A stretch of 64,000 bases of DNA from Pyramidobacter sp. YE332 (GTDB lineage: Bacteria > Synergistota > Synergistia > Synergistales > Dethiosulfovibrionaceae). The position numbers and the translations under genes are program-made. The notes beneath the pieces are model-generated. The model did no database searches. It was not told where the DNA came from and saw only the letters and a list, made by a program, of their open reading frames with translations. Shown here piece by piece: positions 28,033 through 35,501 of this stretch. Each line of letters begins with the position of its first letter. The first letter of the stretch is position 1. The stretch is from positions 372,001 through 436,000 of the forward strand of contig NZ_CP133038.1 in assembly GCF_033060595.1 (NCBI RefSeq), given 5' to 3'.

Positions 28033-28065
28033 TTCGTAGAAACTATCTGACAGGAGGCTATAGTT

Positions 28066-29076
28066 ATGACAATGTTTCGCCGCGTAACTCTCGCATGTGC
28101 AGCGTTCGTTCTGATCGGAGCTTCCGCTGTTTCTGCCCGCGAGCTCGTACTTGGCCATACCGGTCAACCTTCGGTTACGTTCTCCGGCGTTGGACTCCAG
28201 TTTTCCGATAAGGTCAAAGAACTTTCCGGCGGAGAACTGACCGTTTCCGTCATGGGCGCTTCTGCTCTTGGCAACAACCGCGAAGGCATTGAACAGATTC
28301 AACAGGGCATGACCGACTTCTGGTTAATCTCCACGGGCCTTTTGGCTCCTTTCTCAAATACAGTCTCGATCTTCGACCTCCCTTATCTGTTCAAGAGCGA
28401 GAAAGCCGCGCTGGCTTTTATGGATAGCGATGTTGCGAGAGAGATCGTTGCTCCGCTTGAGGAGAAAGGCATCAAAGCTCTTGGTTATTTCCCCATGGGC
28501 TGGAGACACATTCACAGCAATATTGCCATCCGTAAGCCTGAACAGTTGAAGGGCGTGAAGATTCGTACGGAGCCCGCTCCCATTCGTATGGCCATTTTCA
28601 ATGCGATGGGTGCTAGCGCTATCCCTATGGATTTCGGCGAAGTGTTTACCTCTCTACAACAGGGCGTTATCGATGCTGGTGAGCAGCCCCTTGAAAACAT
28701 TAAGTCGCAGGGGTTTGACACTATTCAGGAATACATTACGCTTGACGGACATATTCTTGACCCGATGCTGCTCGTTATGTCAAAAATTACTTGGGAAAGC
28801 CTGAACGAGAAAGAACAGCGTTGGGTTACGGAAGCTGCGAAATTTGCCTGCGATTGGGGGCGTGAAAATATATTCGGCAACAGCAAGAAACTGCTTGAGG
28901 CATACAAGGCCGGCACGCAGAACATTATCATCGAGCTGACCAATGAAGAACGCGAAGCATTCCGCAAGGCAACGCAGCCAGTTTATGATGAATTCCTCGA
29001 GAAAGTTGGCAAAGATACATACGATAAGATCATGAAGATTCAGGAGTCCTTCCCCGCGGAATCTCCTCAGAACTAG
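28066..29076 (+). CDS. dctP: TRAP transporter substrate-binding protein DctP
   Basis: 336-residue periplasmic binding protein of the DctP family with a signal peptide (cut near SARE, about residue 24). It has the family core RTEPAPIRMAIFNAMGASAIPMDF and the SLQQGVIDAGEQPLENI segment near residue 205. SD AGGAGG upstream. Placed between racemase and DctQM, it probably captures the ureide or carbamoyl compound that the operon degrades. Confidence 0.94.
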   Translation: MTMFRRVTLACAAFVLIGASAVSARELVLGHTGQPSVTFSGVGLQFSDKVKELSGGELTVSVMGASALGNNREGIEQIQQGMTDFWLISTGLLAPFSNTVSIFDLPYLFKSEKAALAFMDSDVAREIVAPLEEKGIKALGYFPMGWRHIHSNIAIRKPEQLKGVKIRTEPAPIRMAIFNAMGASAIPMDFGEVFTSLQQGVIDAGEQPLENIKSQGFDTIQEYITLDGHILDPMLLVMSKITWESLNEKEQRWVTEAAKFACDWGRENIFGNSKKLLEAYKAGTQNIIIELTNEEREAFRKATQPVYDEFLEKVGKDTYDKIMKIQESFPAESPQN

Positions 29077-29091
29077 TTTTCATCGTCAGGA

Positions 29092-29116
29092 GGCGGAAAG
29101 GAGTCCCTTTCCGCCT
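29092..29116 (+). terminator. Intercistronic hairpin between dctP and dctQ
   Basis: Perfect GGCGGAAAGG / CCTTTCCGCC stem followed by TTTTCC. Probably a leaky terminator or mRNA stabiliser that lets the binding protein be made in excess over the membrane subunits. Confidence 0.6.
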
Positions 29117-29153
29117 TTTCCATAGATTGCCAATATCCTGGAGGTATAAAAAT

Positions 29154-29660
29154 ATGAAACTCTTGAGGCTGTTTGACGATTACCTTGAAGAGGCTGTCGT
29201 TGTCATCTTATTTCTCATGATCCTTGTCGTTGGTACTGAACAGGTTATCACTCGTTATTTGTTGCATTTCGTCTTTAGCTGGGCAGAAGAACTGATGCGC
29301 ATTTGCTTTGTGATTCTGGCGCTGTTCAGTTTCTCTCTTTGTGCCAAAAAGCTTGAGCACGTTAAGGTAGAAGCGCTCCTTACAGTTCTGCCTAAACGCT
29401 TGGGGACTTTTATTAAAGTCTTTTCCTCTACGGTCTTTCTTGCCTTTACGATTCTTTTAATCCAGCATTCATGGAGCATTATGAGTCTTCAATACCGTAG
29501 CCATCAGGTCACAGCAGCTATGGGAATTCCGACATGGACATATTTTGTTTTTGGTCCCATGTGTTTCACTATTATGGCGTTCCGCATCATCCAGAAATCC
29601 ATTATTCCTCAAATAAAAGAGTTTTTCTCTTTCGGAGATAAAAAAGGAGATGATCGCTAA
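29154..29660 (+). CDS. dctQ: TRAP transporter small permease DctQ
   Basis: 168-residue inner-membrane protein with four hydrophobic helices, as in the DctQ family (first helix around AVVVILFLMILVV, then FSWAEELMRICFVILALF). The start at 29154 follows CTGGAGGT. Its last codons overlap the DctM start (TAATG), indicating coupled translation. Confidence 0.9.
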   Translation: MKLLRLFDDYLEEAVVVILFLMILVVGTEQVITRYLLHFVFSWAEELMRICFVILALFSFSLCAKKLEHVKVEALLTVLPKRLGTFIKVFSSTVFLAFTILLIQHSWSIMSLQYRSHQVTAAMGIPTWTYFVFGPMCFTIMAFRIIQKSIIPQIKEFFSFGDKKGDDR

Positions 29661-30931
29661 TGTTACTCGCCGTCTTCGGTACCATGTTTCTGGCACTGCT
29701 TTTGACGATCCCCATTGCGGCGACCATTGGTCTGAGCTGCATCGCGTTCACTCCGTGGGTCCCCGGCGGTCTAGCAAAGGTGATGTTTTTTGTTGGTCAG
29801 CGTATGGTTGTTACTGCGGATTCATTTACACTTTTAGCGTTACCTTTTTTCATTCTTGCCGGTACGTTGATGTCACATGGTGGTATTGCCCGTCAGTTGA
29901 CTAACCTTGCCGAAGCTGTTTCCGGCGACTTTCCTGGTGGTCTTGGAATCTCTGCTGTCGTTGCTTGCACATTTTTCGCAGCCGTGTCCGGTTCAGGTCC
30001 CGCCACAGTTGCGGCGATCGGCGCAATTATGCTGCCGACAATGTTGGAACGAGGTTATGACGTCGGCTTTTCTGGCGGCTTAATAGCCTGTGCCGGCGGC
30101 ATTGGTGTGCTGATTCCCCCCAGCGTTCCGATGATTGTTTACGGTGTTAACTGTAATGTGTCCATCACCGATCTGTTCGTCGCTGGCATTGTACCCGGAA
30201 TTATTGTTGCCGTGTTTCTGATCATTCCCACGATTATCATCGCTCGCAAACATCATTTTGTTGGCAAACCCCGCGGCGGTAACTGGCTGTGGGTGTTGGA
30301 AAAAATCTGGCAGGCTAAGACAGCCCTGCTGATGCCGATTATTATCCTTGGCGGTATTTACTGCGGTATTTTCACGCCTACCGAGGCTGGTATTGTTGCC
30401 GTTGTTTACGCCATGGTGCTCGGTTTCTGCACACGTCAGCTTTCCTTCCAGGGACTGATCAAAGCACTTGTTGAAGCGGCTGTAATCACCGGTTCTTGCA
30501 TTTTCCTGATGGGAGCAGCGAGTGCTTTCGCTAAACTGTTGCACATGCGCAGCGTTCCGACGCTGATCTCCAATCTAATCCTTGGTATTACGAGCAGCAA
30601 GGTTATTATCCTTCTGCTCTTGAACGTCCTGTTCCTATTAGGCGGCATGTTTATCGATACCTTGTCCAATATTCTGATTTTTTGTCCTATTTTCCTGCCG
30701 CTGGTTACCAAGCTCGGCGTCAATCCCATTCATTTTGGTGTCCTTGTTATCTCCAATCTGGCGCTTGGGATGGCTACGCCTCCCATGGGAGTTGATCTGT
30801 TCGTTGCGGCCAATATTGCCCATGCACCGTTTGAAAGGATTCTTAAGGGGGCAATCCCCTTTATGCTCTGGAACTTGACCGGCGTTTTGCTGATCACGTA
30901 CGTTCCATTCCTGTCACTGTGGCCTTTCTAG
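29660..30931 (+). CDS. dctM: TRAP transporter large permease DctM
   Basis: 423-residue, multi-spanning large subunit of the sodium-driven TRAP transporter. Family signatures include PFFILAGTLMSHGGIARQL, VSGSGPATVAAIGAIMLP and GGLIACAGGIGVLIPPSVPM near residue 135. The ATG overlaps the dctQ stop. Completes the DctPQM set. Confidence 0.95.
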   Translation: MLLAVFGTMFLALLLTIPIAATIGLSCIAFTPWVPGGLAKVMFFVGQRMVVTADSFTLLALPFFILAGTLMSHGGIARQLTNLAEAVSGDFPGGLGISAVVACTFFAAVSGSGPATVAAIGAIMLPTMLERGYDVGFSGGLIACAGGIGVLIPPSVPMIVYGVNCNVSITDLFVAGIVPGIIVAVFLIIPTIIIARKHHFVGKPRGGNWLWVLEKIWQAKTALLMPIIILGGIYCGIFTPTEAGIVAVVYAMVLGFCTRQLSFQGLIKALVEAAVITGSCIFLMGAASAFAKLLHMRSVPTLISNLILGITSSKVIILLLLNVLFLLGGMFIDTLSNILIFCPIFLPLVTKLGVNPIHFGVLVISNLALGMATPPMGVDLFVAANIAHAPFERILKGAIPFMLWNLTGVLLITYVPFLSLWPF

Positions 30932-30959
30932 CAGGAAATGCAAAAAAGGGGGCATTGTT

Positions 30960-32162
30960 ATGATCAAGATTAATGACAAACGCTTTCTGAATAACTTCTT
31001 CGGCCTGGCGAAAATCGGCTGGTCCGAAGCGGGCTTGAATCGTCCTTCATATAGTCCTGCCTATGCCGAGGGACGTGATTACGTGAAGAAAAAGATGGAA
31101 GATGCCGGCATGAAAGTCCGTGTAGATACAATCGGCAACATTTATGGACGATATGGTGGGACTGATCCGACACGCAAAACAATCCTCGTCGGATCGCATC
31201 TTGATTCAGTTCCTAACGGCGGCATCTATGACGGTGCATTGGGAGTCTTGGGAGGCATCGAAGCCTTGCAGTCTCTTCATGAAAAGTTCGGCTCTCTGTC
31301 AGCTCCGATTGAAGTTGTCGGCTTCATCGCCGAAGAAGCGAGTTTGTTTGGGGGGACATTTGGCAGCCGTGCAATTACTGGACTGGCGCCTTTGAATCAG
31401 CCGGAAGAAGCGTTTAAGTGGTCAGGGTTAACTTGTGATGATCTTGTCAATGCCCGTATCAAGATTGACGATTACGGTGCGTATCTTGAGTTGCATATCG
31501 AACAGGGGCCCGTACTGGAACGCAAAAATTTGGAAATCGGTATTCCTACCGGCATCGTCAGTATTATCCGCTATAAAATCACAATGAACGGACAGCAAAA
31601 TCATGCAGGCACGACACCAATGTCAGAGCGCAAAAATGCGATGCGTCCGGCATCAGAACTGTTAACACGATGGTTTGCTTGGGCCGATGAACGTCTTGTG
31701 AAAAAAGATAACTTTGTTTACAACACTGGCGTATTTATCCTCGATCCTAATTCGCCGGCTGTTGTCCCCGGCAAGGCATCTTTTGTCATGGAATTGCGTT
31801 CTTTGTCAGATAAAGTTGGTGATGAGTTAGTTGCAAAGCTTCATGAGATGGTAAACGCTTCCGAGTATGCCGCATACTCTCCTACAATCGAAAAGATAGT
31901 CAATAAAGCTCCTGTTGCTCTGCACGAGAATATCATTGCTACAATTGAACAAGCGGTAAAGAGGTGCGGCTATGCTTATCAGCGTATGCCCAGCGGTGCG
32001 TCGCATGATGCCGTAGCTATGGCACACTTTATGCCTACCGGCATGATTTTCGTAAAGAGTCATGACGGCATTAGTCATAACAGAGCTGAATTTACTACCG
32101 ATGAAGATATGCTCAAGGGTGTTCAGGTCCTGACAGAGACGGTCGCTCTGTTGGCAGAGTAG
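30960..32162 (+). CDS. M20 family N-carbamoyl-L-amino acid hydrolase/allantoate amidohydrolase
   Basis: 400-residue binuclear-zinc amidase of the hydantoinase/carbamoylase family (M20). Metal ligands are visible at H80 (GSHLDSV), D91 (YDGALG) and E126 (AEEASLF). The dimerisation domain has GQQNHAGTTPMSERKNA near residue 215, and the C-terminal metal histidine lies in SGASHDAVAMA. It would hydrolyse the carbamoyl (or allantoate) product of the upstream ring-opening enzyme. SD AAAGGGGG before ATG. Confidence 0.94.
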   Translation: MIKINDKRFLNNFFGLAKIGWSEAGLNRPSYSPAYAEGRDYVKKKMEDAGMKVRVDTIGNIYGRYGGTDPTRKTILVGSHLDSVPNGGIYDGALGVLGGIEALQSLHEKFGSLSAPIEVVGFIAEEASLFGGTFGSRAITGLAPLNQPEEAFKWSGLTCDDLVNARIKIDDYGAYLELHIEQGPVLERKNLEIGIPTGIVSIIRYKITMNGQQNHAGTTPMSERKNAMRPASELLTRWFAWADERLVKKDNFVYNTGVFILDPNSPAVVPGKASFVMELRSLSDKVGDELVAKLHEMVNASEYAAYSPTIEKIVNKAPVALHENIIATIEQAVKRCGYAYQRMPSGASHDAVAMAHFMPTGMIFVKSHDGISHNRAEFTTDEDMLKGVQVLTETVALLAE

Positions 32163-32214
32163 CTAATTTAATCAATAAAGAAATATATAAAATTATAATG
32201 AGAGGGGATTTTGC

Positions 32215-32322
32215 ATGAGCGAGATCATTCCGACATCCCTTTATGTTTTCTGGGGATTTTTTGCGGTTCTGTGTATTTGCCCAATTGTGTGTCTTGCTGT
32301 GAAATTACTAAAAAAGGGGTAG
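32215..32322 (+). CDS. 35-residue single-pass membrane peptide preceding the symporter
   Basis: A short frame with an excellent Shine-Dalgarno (AGAGGGG, 7 bases before ATG) encodes MSEIIPTSLYVFWGFF, one hydrophobic helix (about residues 9-30), then a basic tail KLLKKG. It starts 52 bases after the carbamoylase and ends 44 bases before the sodium:solute symporter. Small membrane proteins encoded next to SSS-family symporters are known in other bacteria, so it may be an accessory subunit. No homologue can be named. Confidence 0.65.
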   Translation: MSEIIPTSLYVFWGFFAVLCICPIVCLAVKLLKKG

Positions 32323-32366
32323 GTTCTCGTCAATTTCTATATGCTCTGAAAAGGAGATGAAAATCT

Positions 32367-33800
32367 ATGGAATTAACCGTTTGTATTATTGTTTTTCTGA
32401 TCCTGCTTTTTCTGATCGGACTTTTTGTTTCTAAACGCATTAAAAACGATCAGGATTGGTTCGTTGCAGGACGCAACCTTGGTGTTGTTCCACTGGTCGG
32501 TACGTACTTTGCCACAATTATCAGCACTGTTTCTGTTATCGGTTATTTTGGCTATTACTATAGCTATGGTTGGGCTGGCTGGTGGAACTGGGCTGGTACG
32601 GCTTTGACATCAATGATTGCGGCTCTATGGTTTGCTGAGAAACTGCGCAAGTTTGGTCAGACAACGCTGCCCGATCTTCTCGCTGCCCGTTATGGCAAAG
32701 CTCACAGCATTATTGCCGGTGTTGTCATTCTTGTTGCCATGTTGTTCTTTACCTCTGCACAACTGACTGGTTCCGCAGCCGTAGTCACAACGTCTATGGG
32801 TATAGATCGCACGACAGCAATTATCGTTATTGGGATAATCTTCATCCTTTTTACCGTGATGGGCGGTATGGAAGCCGTCGCTTGGACAGACACCTTTTGT
32901 AGTGCCATCATTCTTATCGGCGTGTGGTTACTGAGCTATAACGCTGTTAACGAAGCAGGCGGTGTTGTAAAAATCCATAAAACACTTGCACAGATAAAAC
33001 CTAGCGCACTTGATCCATTTGCCAACGGTGCCATTCCATTGGGTGTAGCCATGTCATGGTTCTTGACATGGGGTATCGGTAATATCGGAGCGCCGCAGTT
33101 CAGTACGAGAATTTATTCTGCAAAGGATCCTAAAACTGCTGCTCTGAGCCAGGCATGGACGGGTGTTACTTTTATCTTTTTCTATTTGCCGCTGATGCTC
33201 GCTGCGCTGGCCAGCATTGTCCTTTTCCCCGGATTGACAGGGGTTGCTGATACCTATGCTCCGACAATCATTCAAAAAGTGATGGGGCCTTGGGGCGGCG
33301 GTATCATGATGGCCGGTATTCTTGCGGCCTCAATTTCAACAGCGGATTCCGTGTTGCTGCTCGCAGGAACCACTTTTGTACGCGACATTGTGCAGCGTTG
33401 CAGTTCTAGACAGTTCATGCCCCAGCAGACGTTGAAGATGGCTCGCATCACTACGTTCATCATCGGCATTCTAGCAATTTTCTTCACCATACACACTAAT
33501 CAGGGTGTTATGTGGGTTCAGGCTAATGCTGTCGGCTATATGGGGTCGATGCTCTCTGTCGTTGTACTGGCAGCTTTTGCGTGGAAACGAGCCAATGCTC
33601 AGGGCGCTCTTGCCGCAATGATTGTTGGCATTCTTACGGCAGCCATCTGGGGCTATTTGAATAGACCGTTCGGCTGGTTTCCCATCTTACCTTCACTGTT
33701 CACCTGCACGTTGACCTTGGTAATTGTCAGTAAGTTGACCCCACCTCCTTCTCAAAAGTTATTGATCAGTTTTTCAAAGAGTAGTTGTTTAATATTATAG
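32367..33800 (+). CDS. Sodium:solute symporter (SSS family)
   Basis: 477-residue secondary transporter with about 13 transmembrane helices. Recognisable features are DQDWFVAGRNLG near residue 29, the helix with GTYFATIISTVSVIGYFGYYYSYG, the conserved SGWFLTWGIGNIGAPQ-like segment near residue 230 and AASISTADSVLLLAGTTFVRDI near residue 325, where SSS proteins bind sodium. Last intact gene of the ureide block and a second uptake route besides TRAP. SD AAGGAGAT. The C-terminus (TPPPSQKLL) is normal for the family. Confidence 0.93.
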   Translation: MELTVCIIVFLILLFLIGLFVSKRIKNDQDWFVAGRNLGVVPLVGTYFATIISTVSVIGYFGYYYSYGWAGWWNWAGTALTSMIAALWFAEKLRKFGQTTLPDLLAARYGKAHSIIAGVVILVAMLFFTSAQLTGSAAVVTTSMGIDRTTAIIVIGIIFILFTVMGGMEAVAWTDTFCSAIILIGVWLLSYNAVNEAGGVVKIHKTLAQIKPSALDPFANGAIPLGVAMSWFLTWGIGNIGAPQFSTRIYSAKDPKTAALSQAWTGVTFIFFYLPLMLAALASIVLFPGLTGVADTYAPTIIQKVMGPWGGGIMMAGILAASISTADSVLLLAGTTFVRDIVQRCSSRQFMPQQTLKMARITTFIIGILAIFFTIHTNQGVMWVQANAVGYMGSMLSVVVLAAFAWKRANAQGALAAMIVGILTAAIWGYLNRPFGWFPILPSLFTCTLTLVIVSKLTPPPSQKLLISFSKSSCLIL

Positions 33801-34307
33801 AATCACATTATTGCCTCTACCGTTTCCAGCCACAGAGCGAAAGCGACCGTACCCATTTCATTCTGTGTCCTTGCAGTGCCAAAAGCATCTGCGTCAATGA
33901 GCGCGTTGGCGACGAGCTTGTACTAAAGCACGGCATACACGATTACGCTGCCACCGCCGCGTTGATATTGCGCAGGGGTGGTGAAAAGACGGATACTGTG
34001 GTCTTGCATTGTAGCGGGAAAGACGTTTTCTTCAGTCACTCAGATGTCATTTTTACCATGGCGATGAAGTTTTCTAACCGTCTGGTACCGTTTGCAAGGC
34101 ACGTATAGGCGAGAGCGCTGTGGTCTGTGTAACTTGCTTTGTTGTCTCAATTCGACTGTTCAGTCAAAAATCAAAACATAGAGGACTCTCCGTGGACTCT
34201 CTATAATTGAGCACAGAGGGGCCTTTATGTTTTTATGTCAAAGATAAAATAATTAGATTGATCTGACAGAAAAAATACAGGTCGTATCGGCGCCCGTCGG
34301 GCGCGTG
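33801..34307. other. Decayed region at the right edge of the low-GC block
   Basis: A 107-codon plus-strand frame (33785-34108) overlaps the symporter end and has no ribosome site. Its second half (LVLKHGIHDYAATAALIL...SHSDVIFTMAMK) faintly resembles an HPr phosphocarrier domain, with GIH in the place of the active-site loop. I treat it as a possible remnant, not a gene. An imperfect TAGAG/CTCTA repeat near 34182-34204 is the only other structure seen. Confidence 0.35.
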
Positions 34308-34348
34308 AAAAATTCCGCGGCGTGTGAGAGAAACGCCGCGGAATTTTT
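34308..34348. terminator. Bidirectional hairpin terminator
   Basis: Perfect 15-base arms AAAAATTCCGCGGCG / CGCCGCGGAATTTTT. It insulates the ureide block from the strongly promoted cluster downstream. Confidence 0.8.
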
Positions 34349-34468
34349 GTATACTGGATTTTCGATGAACATTTCCCGATGACGAGAACGGCGACTTTTG
34401 ACAGAGGAAGATGGACGAAACGGGACGGACAAACGGCAATGCGCCGTCTTTTTGCCGGCGAAGTTCTC

Positions 34469-34497
34469 TTGACAAATGAACGTTTATGTCGTAATAT
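34469..34497 (+). promoter_or_regulatory. Consensus sigma-70 promoter of the SDR-gcvPAB cluster
   Basis: TTGACA (34469-34474), 17-base spacer, TAATAT (34492-34497). The predicted start site is near 34504. Confidence 0.85.
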
Positions 34498-34510
34498 TTT
34501 TTCAAGTAAA

Positions 34511-34520
34511 TTGTATACAA
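34511..34520. promoter_or_regulatory. TTGTATACAA operator candidate overlapping the transcription start
   Basis: Perfect decamer palindrome a few bases past the predicted start site, the classical place for a repressor. Related TTGTATAC half-conserved copies occur at 34347-34356 and 34655-34664, and an identical decamer precedes the D-aminoacylase gene at 18605. Confidence 0.6.
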
Positions 34521-34690
34521 ACAAGCGTAAGAGCATCGCCTCGTGGTTTTGACGGGCGTTTTTCGGCTTTTGCTCTTGAAAAACGCGGCGGACGGCGAAC
34601 GATGTTTGGCGGGCGAAAGGGACTCTTTTGCGCTCGCGCGTCGGGCGCTTTTTTTTGTATACGGAGTTTTTATGACAGGGAGGCGTCGTC
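34521..34690 (+). ncRNA. Long structured 5' leader of the SDR-gcvPAB transcript (unidentified)
   Basis: About 185 bases of untranslated leader contain a perfect CGTTTTTC/GAAAAACG stem with an outer AAGAGC/GCTCTT pairing. There is also a GCGC-ended hairpin followed by eight Ts at about 34630-34657, which could act as an attenuator. Signature blocks of the glycine riboswitch are not present. Function unknown. Confidence 0.35.
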
Positions 34691-35473
34691 ATGTTGGATT
34701 TGAACGAACTGTGCGGCATGAGAGGCAAAAACGCCGTCATCACGGGAGCCGCGTCGGGGCTGGGGGCGGGGATCGCCCGCTTCTTCGCCGACGCCGGCGT
34801 GAAAGTGATGCTGCTGGACATCAACGAGAAGGGCGGCGAGGAAGTGGTCGCGAAAATCAGGGCCAGCGGCGGCGACGCGGCGTTCATGCGCTGCAACGTC
34901 ACCAGTCAGGCCGACTGCGCCGCGGCGGCCGAAGCGGCGTTCCAGCGCTGGGGCAGCATCGACAGTCTCGTCAACTGCGCGGGAGCGACCCGCCGCCGCA
35001 CGGTGGAAGATCTCGAAGAAAAAGACTGGGATCTGGTGCTGAACGTGACGCTGAAAAGCGTTTACCTGATGTGCCACAACGTGGTGCCCTACATGAAGAA
35101 GCAGGGACACGGCAAGATCGTCAACATCGGTTCGGGCTGGGCGCTCAAGGGCGGCGACCAAGCCGTGGCGTACTGCGCGTCCAAGGGCGGCGTGTGGAAC
35201 ATGACCCGCGCGCTGGCGATCGACTGCGGCCCGCATAATATCAACGTCAACTGCGTCTGTCCGGGCGACAGCGACACGCCGATGCTCAAAAGCGAATGCG
35301 AGCAGCTGGGCGGCACGTACGACTCGGCGTTCAAGGCGTCGTGCGCGGTGCGGCCGATCGCCCGGCTGGGCACGCCGGAGGACGTGGCCATGTGCGTGTT
35401 CTTCCTGTGCAGCGAAATGTCGCCGTGGGTCACCGGTTCGGCGCTGGTCGTCGACGGCGGCGGCATCGCCTAA
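34691..35473 (+). CDS. Short-chain dehydrogenase/reductase (SDR), first of the gcvPAB cluster
   Basis: 260-residue classical SDR with cofactor motif TGAASGLG near residue 18, NCAGATRR, catalytic Ser in IGSGWA, YCASKGG (Tyr/Lys) near residue 160 and the C-terminal VTGSALVVDGGGIA. Probably uses NAD(P) to oxidise or reduce a secondary hydroxyl; substrate unknown. SD GGGAGG. It is the first gene behind the promoter and leader at 34.47 kb and is 28 bases ahead of the gcvPA-like gene, so it belongs to the same pathway. Confidence 0.9.
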   Translation: MLDLNELCGMRGKNAVITGAASGLGAGIARFFADAGVKVMLLDINEKGGEEVVAKIRASGGDAAFMRCNVTSQADCAAAAEAAFQRWGSIDSLVNCAGATRRRTVEDLEEKDWDLVLNVTLKSVYLMCHNVVPYMKKQGHGKIVNIGSGWALKGGDQAVAYCASKGGVWNMTRALAIDCGPHNINVNCVCPGDSDTPMLKSECEQLGGTYDSAFKASCAVRPIARLGTPEDVAMCVFFLCSEMSPWVTGSALVVDGGGIA

Positions 35474-35501
35474 CGCGGCGGATTTTCAAGGAGGTCTTAC
35501 G

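Noticed and set aside
34521-34690. Glycine riboswitch ahead of the gcvPAB-like genes
   Set aside because: Expected because of the gene family, but the conserved tandem aptamer blocks are absent; only an unidentified structured leader is seen.
34476-34703. 75-codon frame within the SDR leader
   Set aside because: No ribosome site, overlaps the promoter region and operator, and shows no conserved features.
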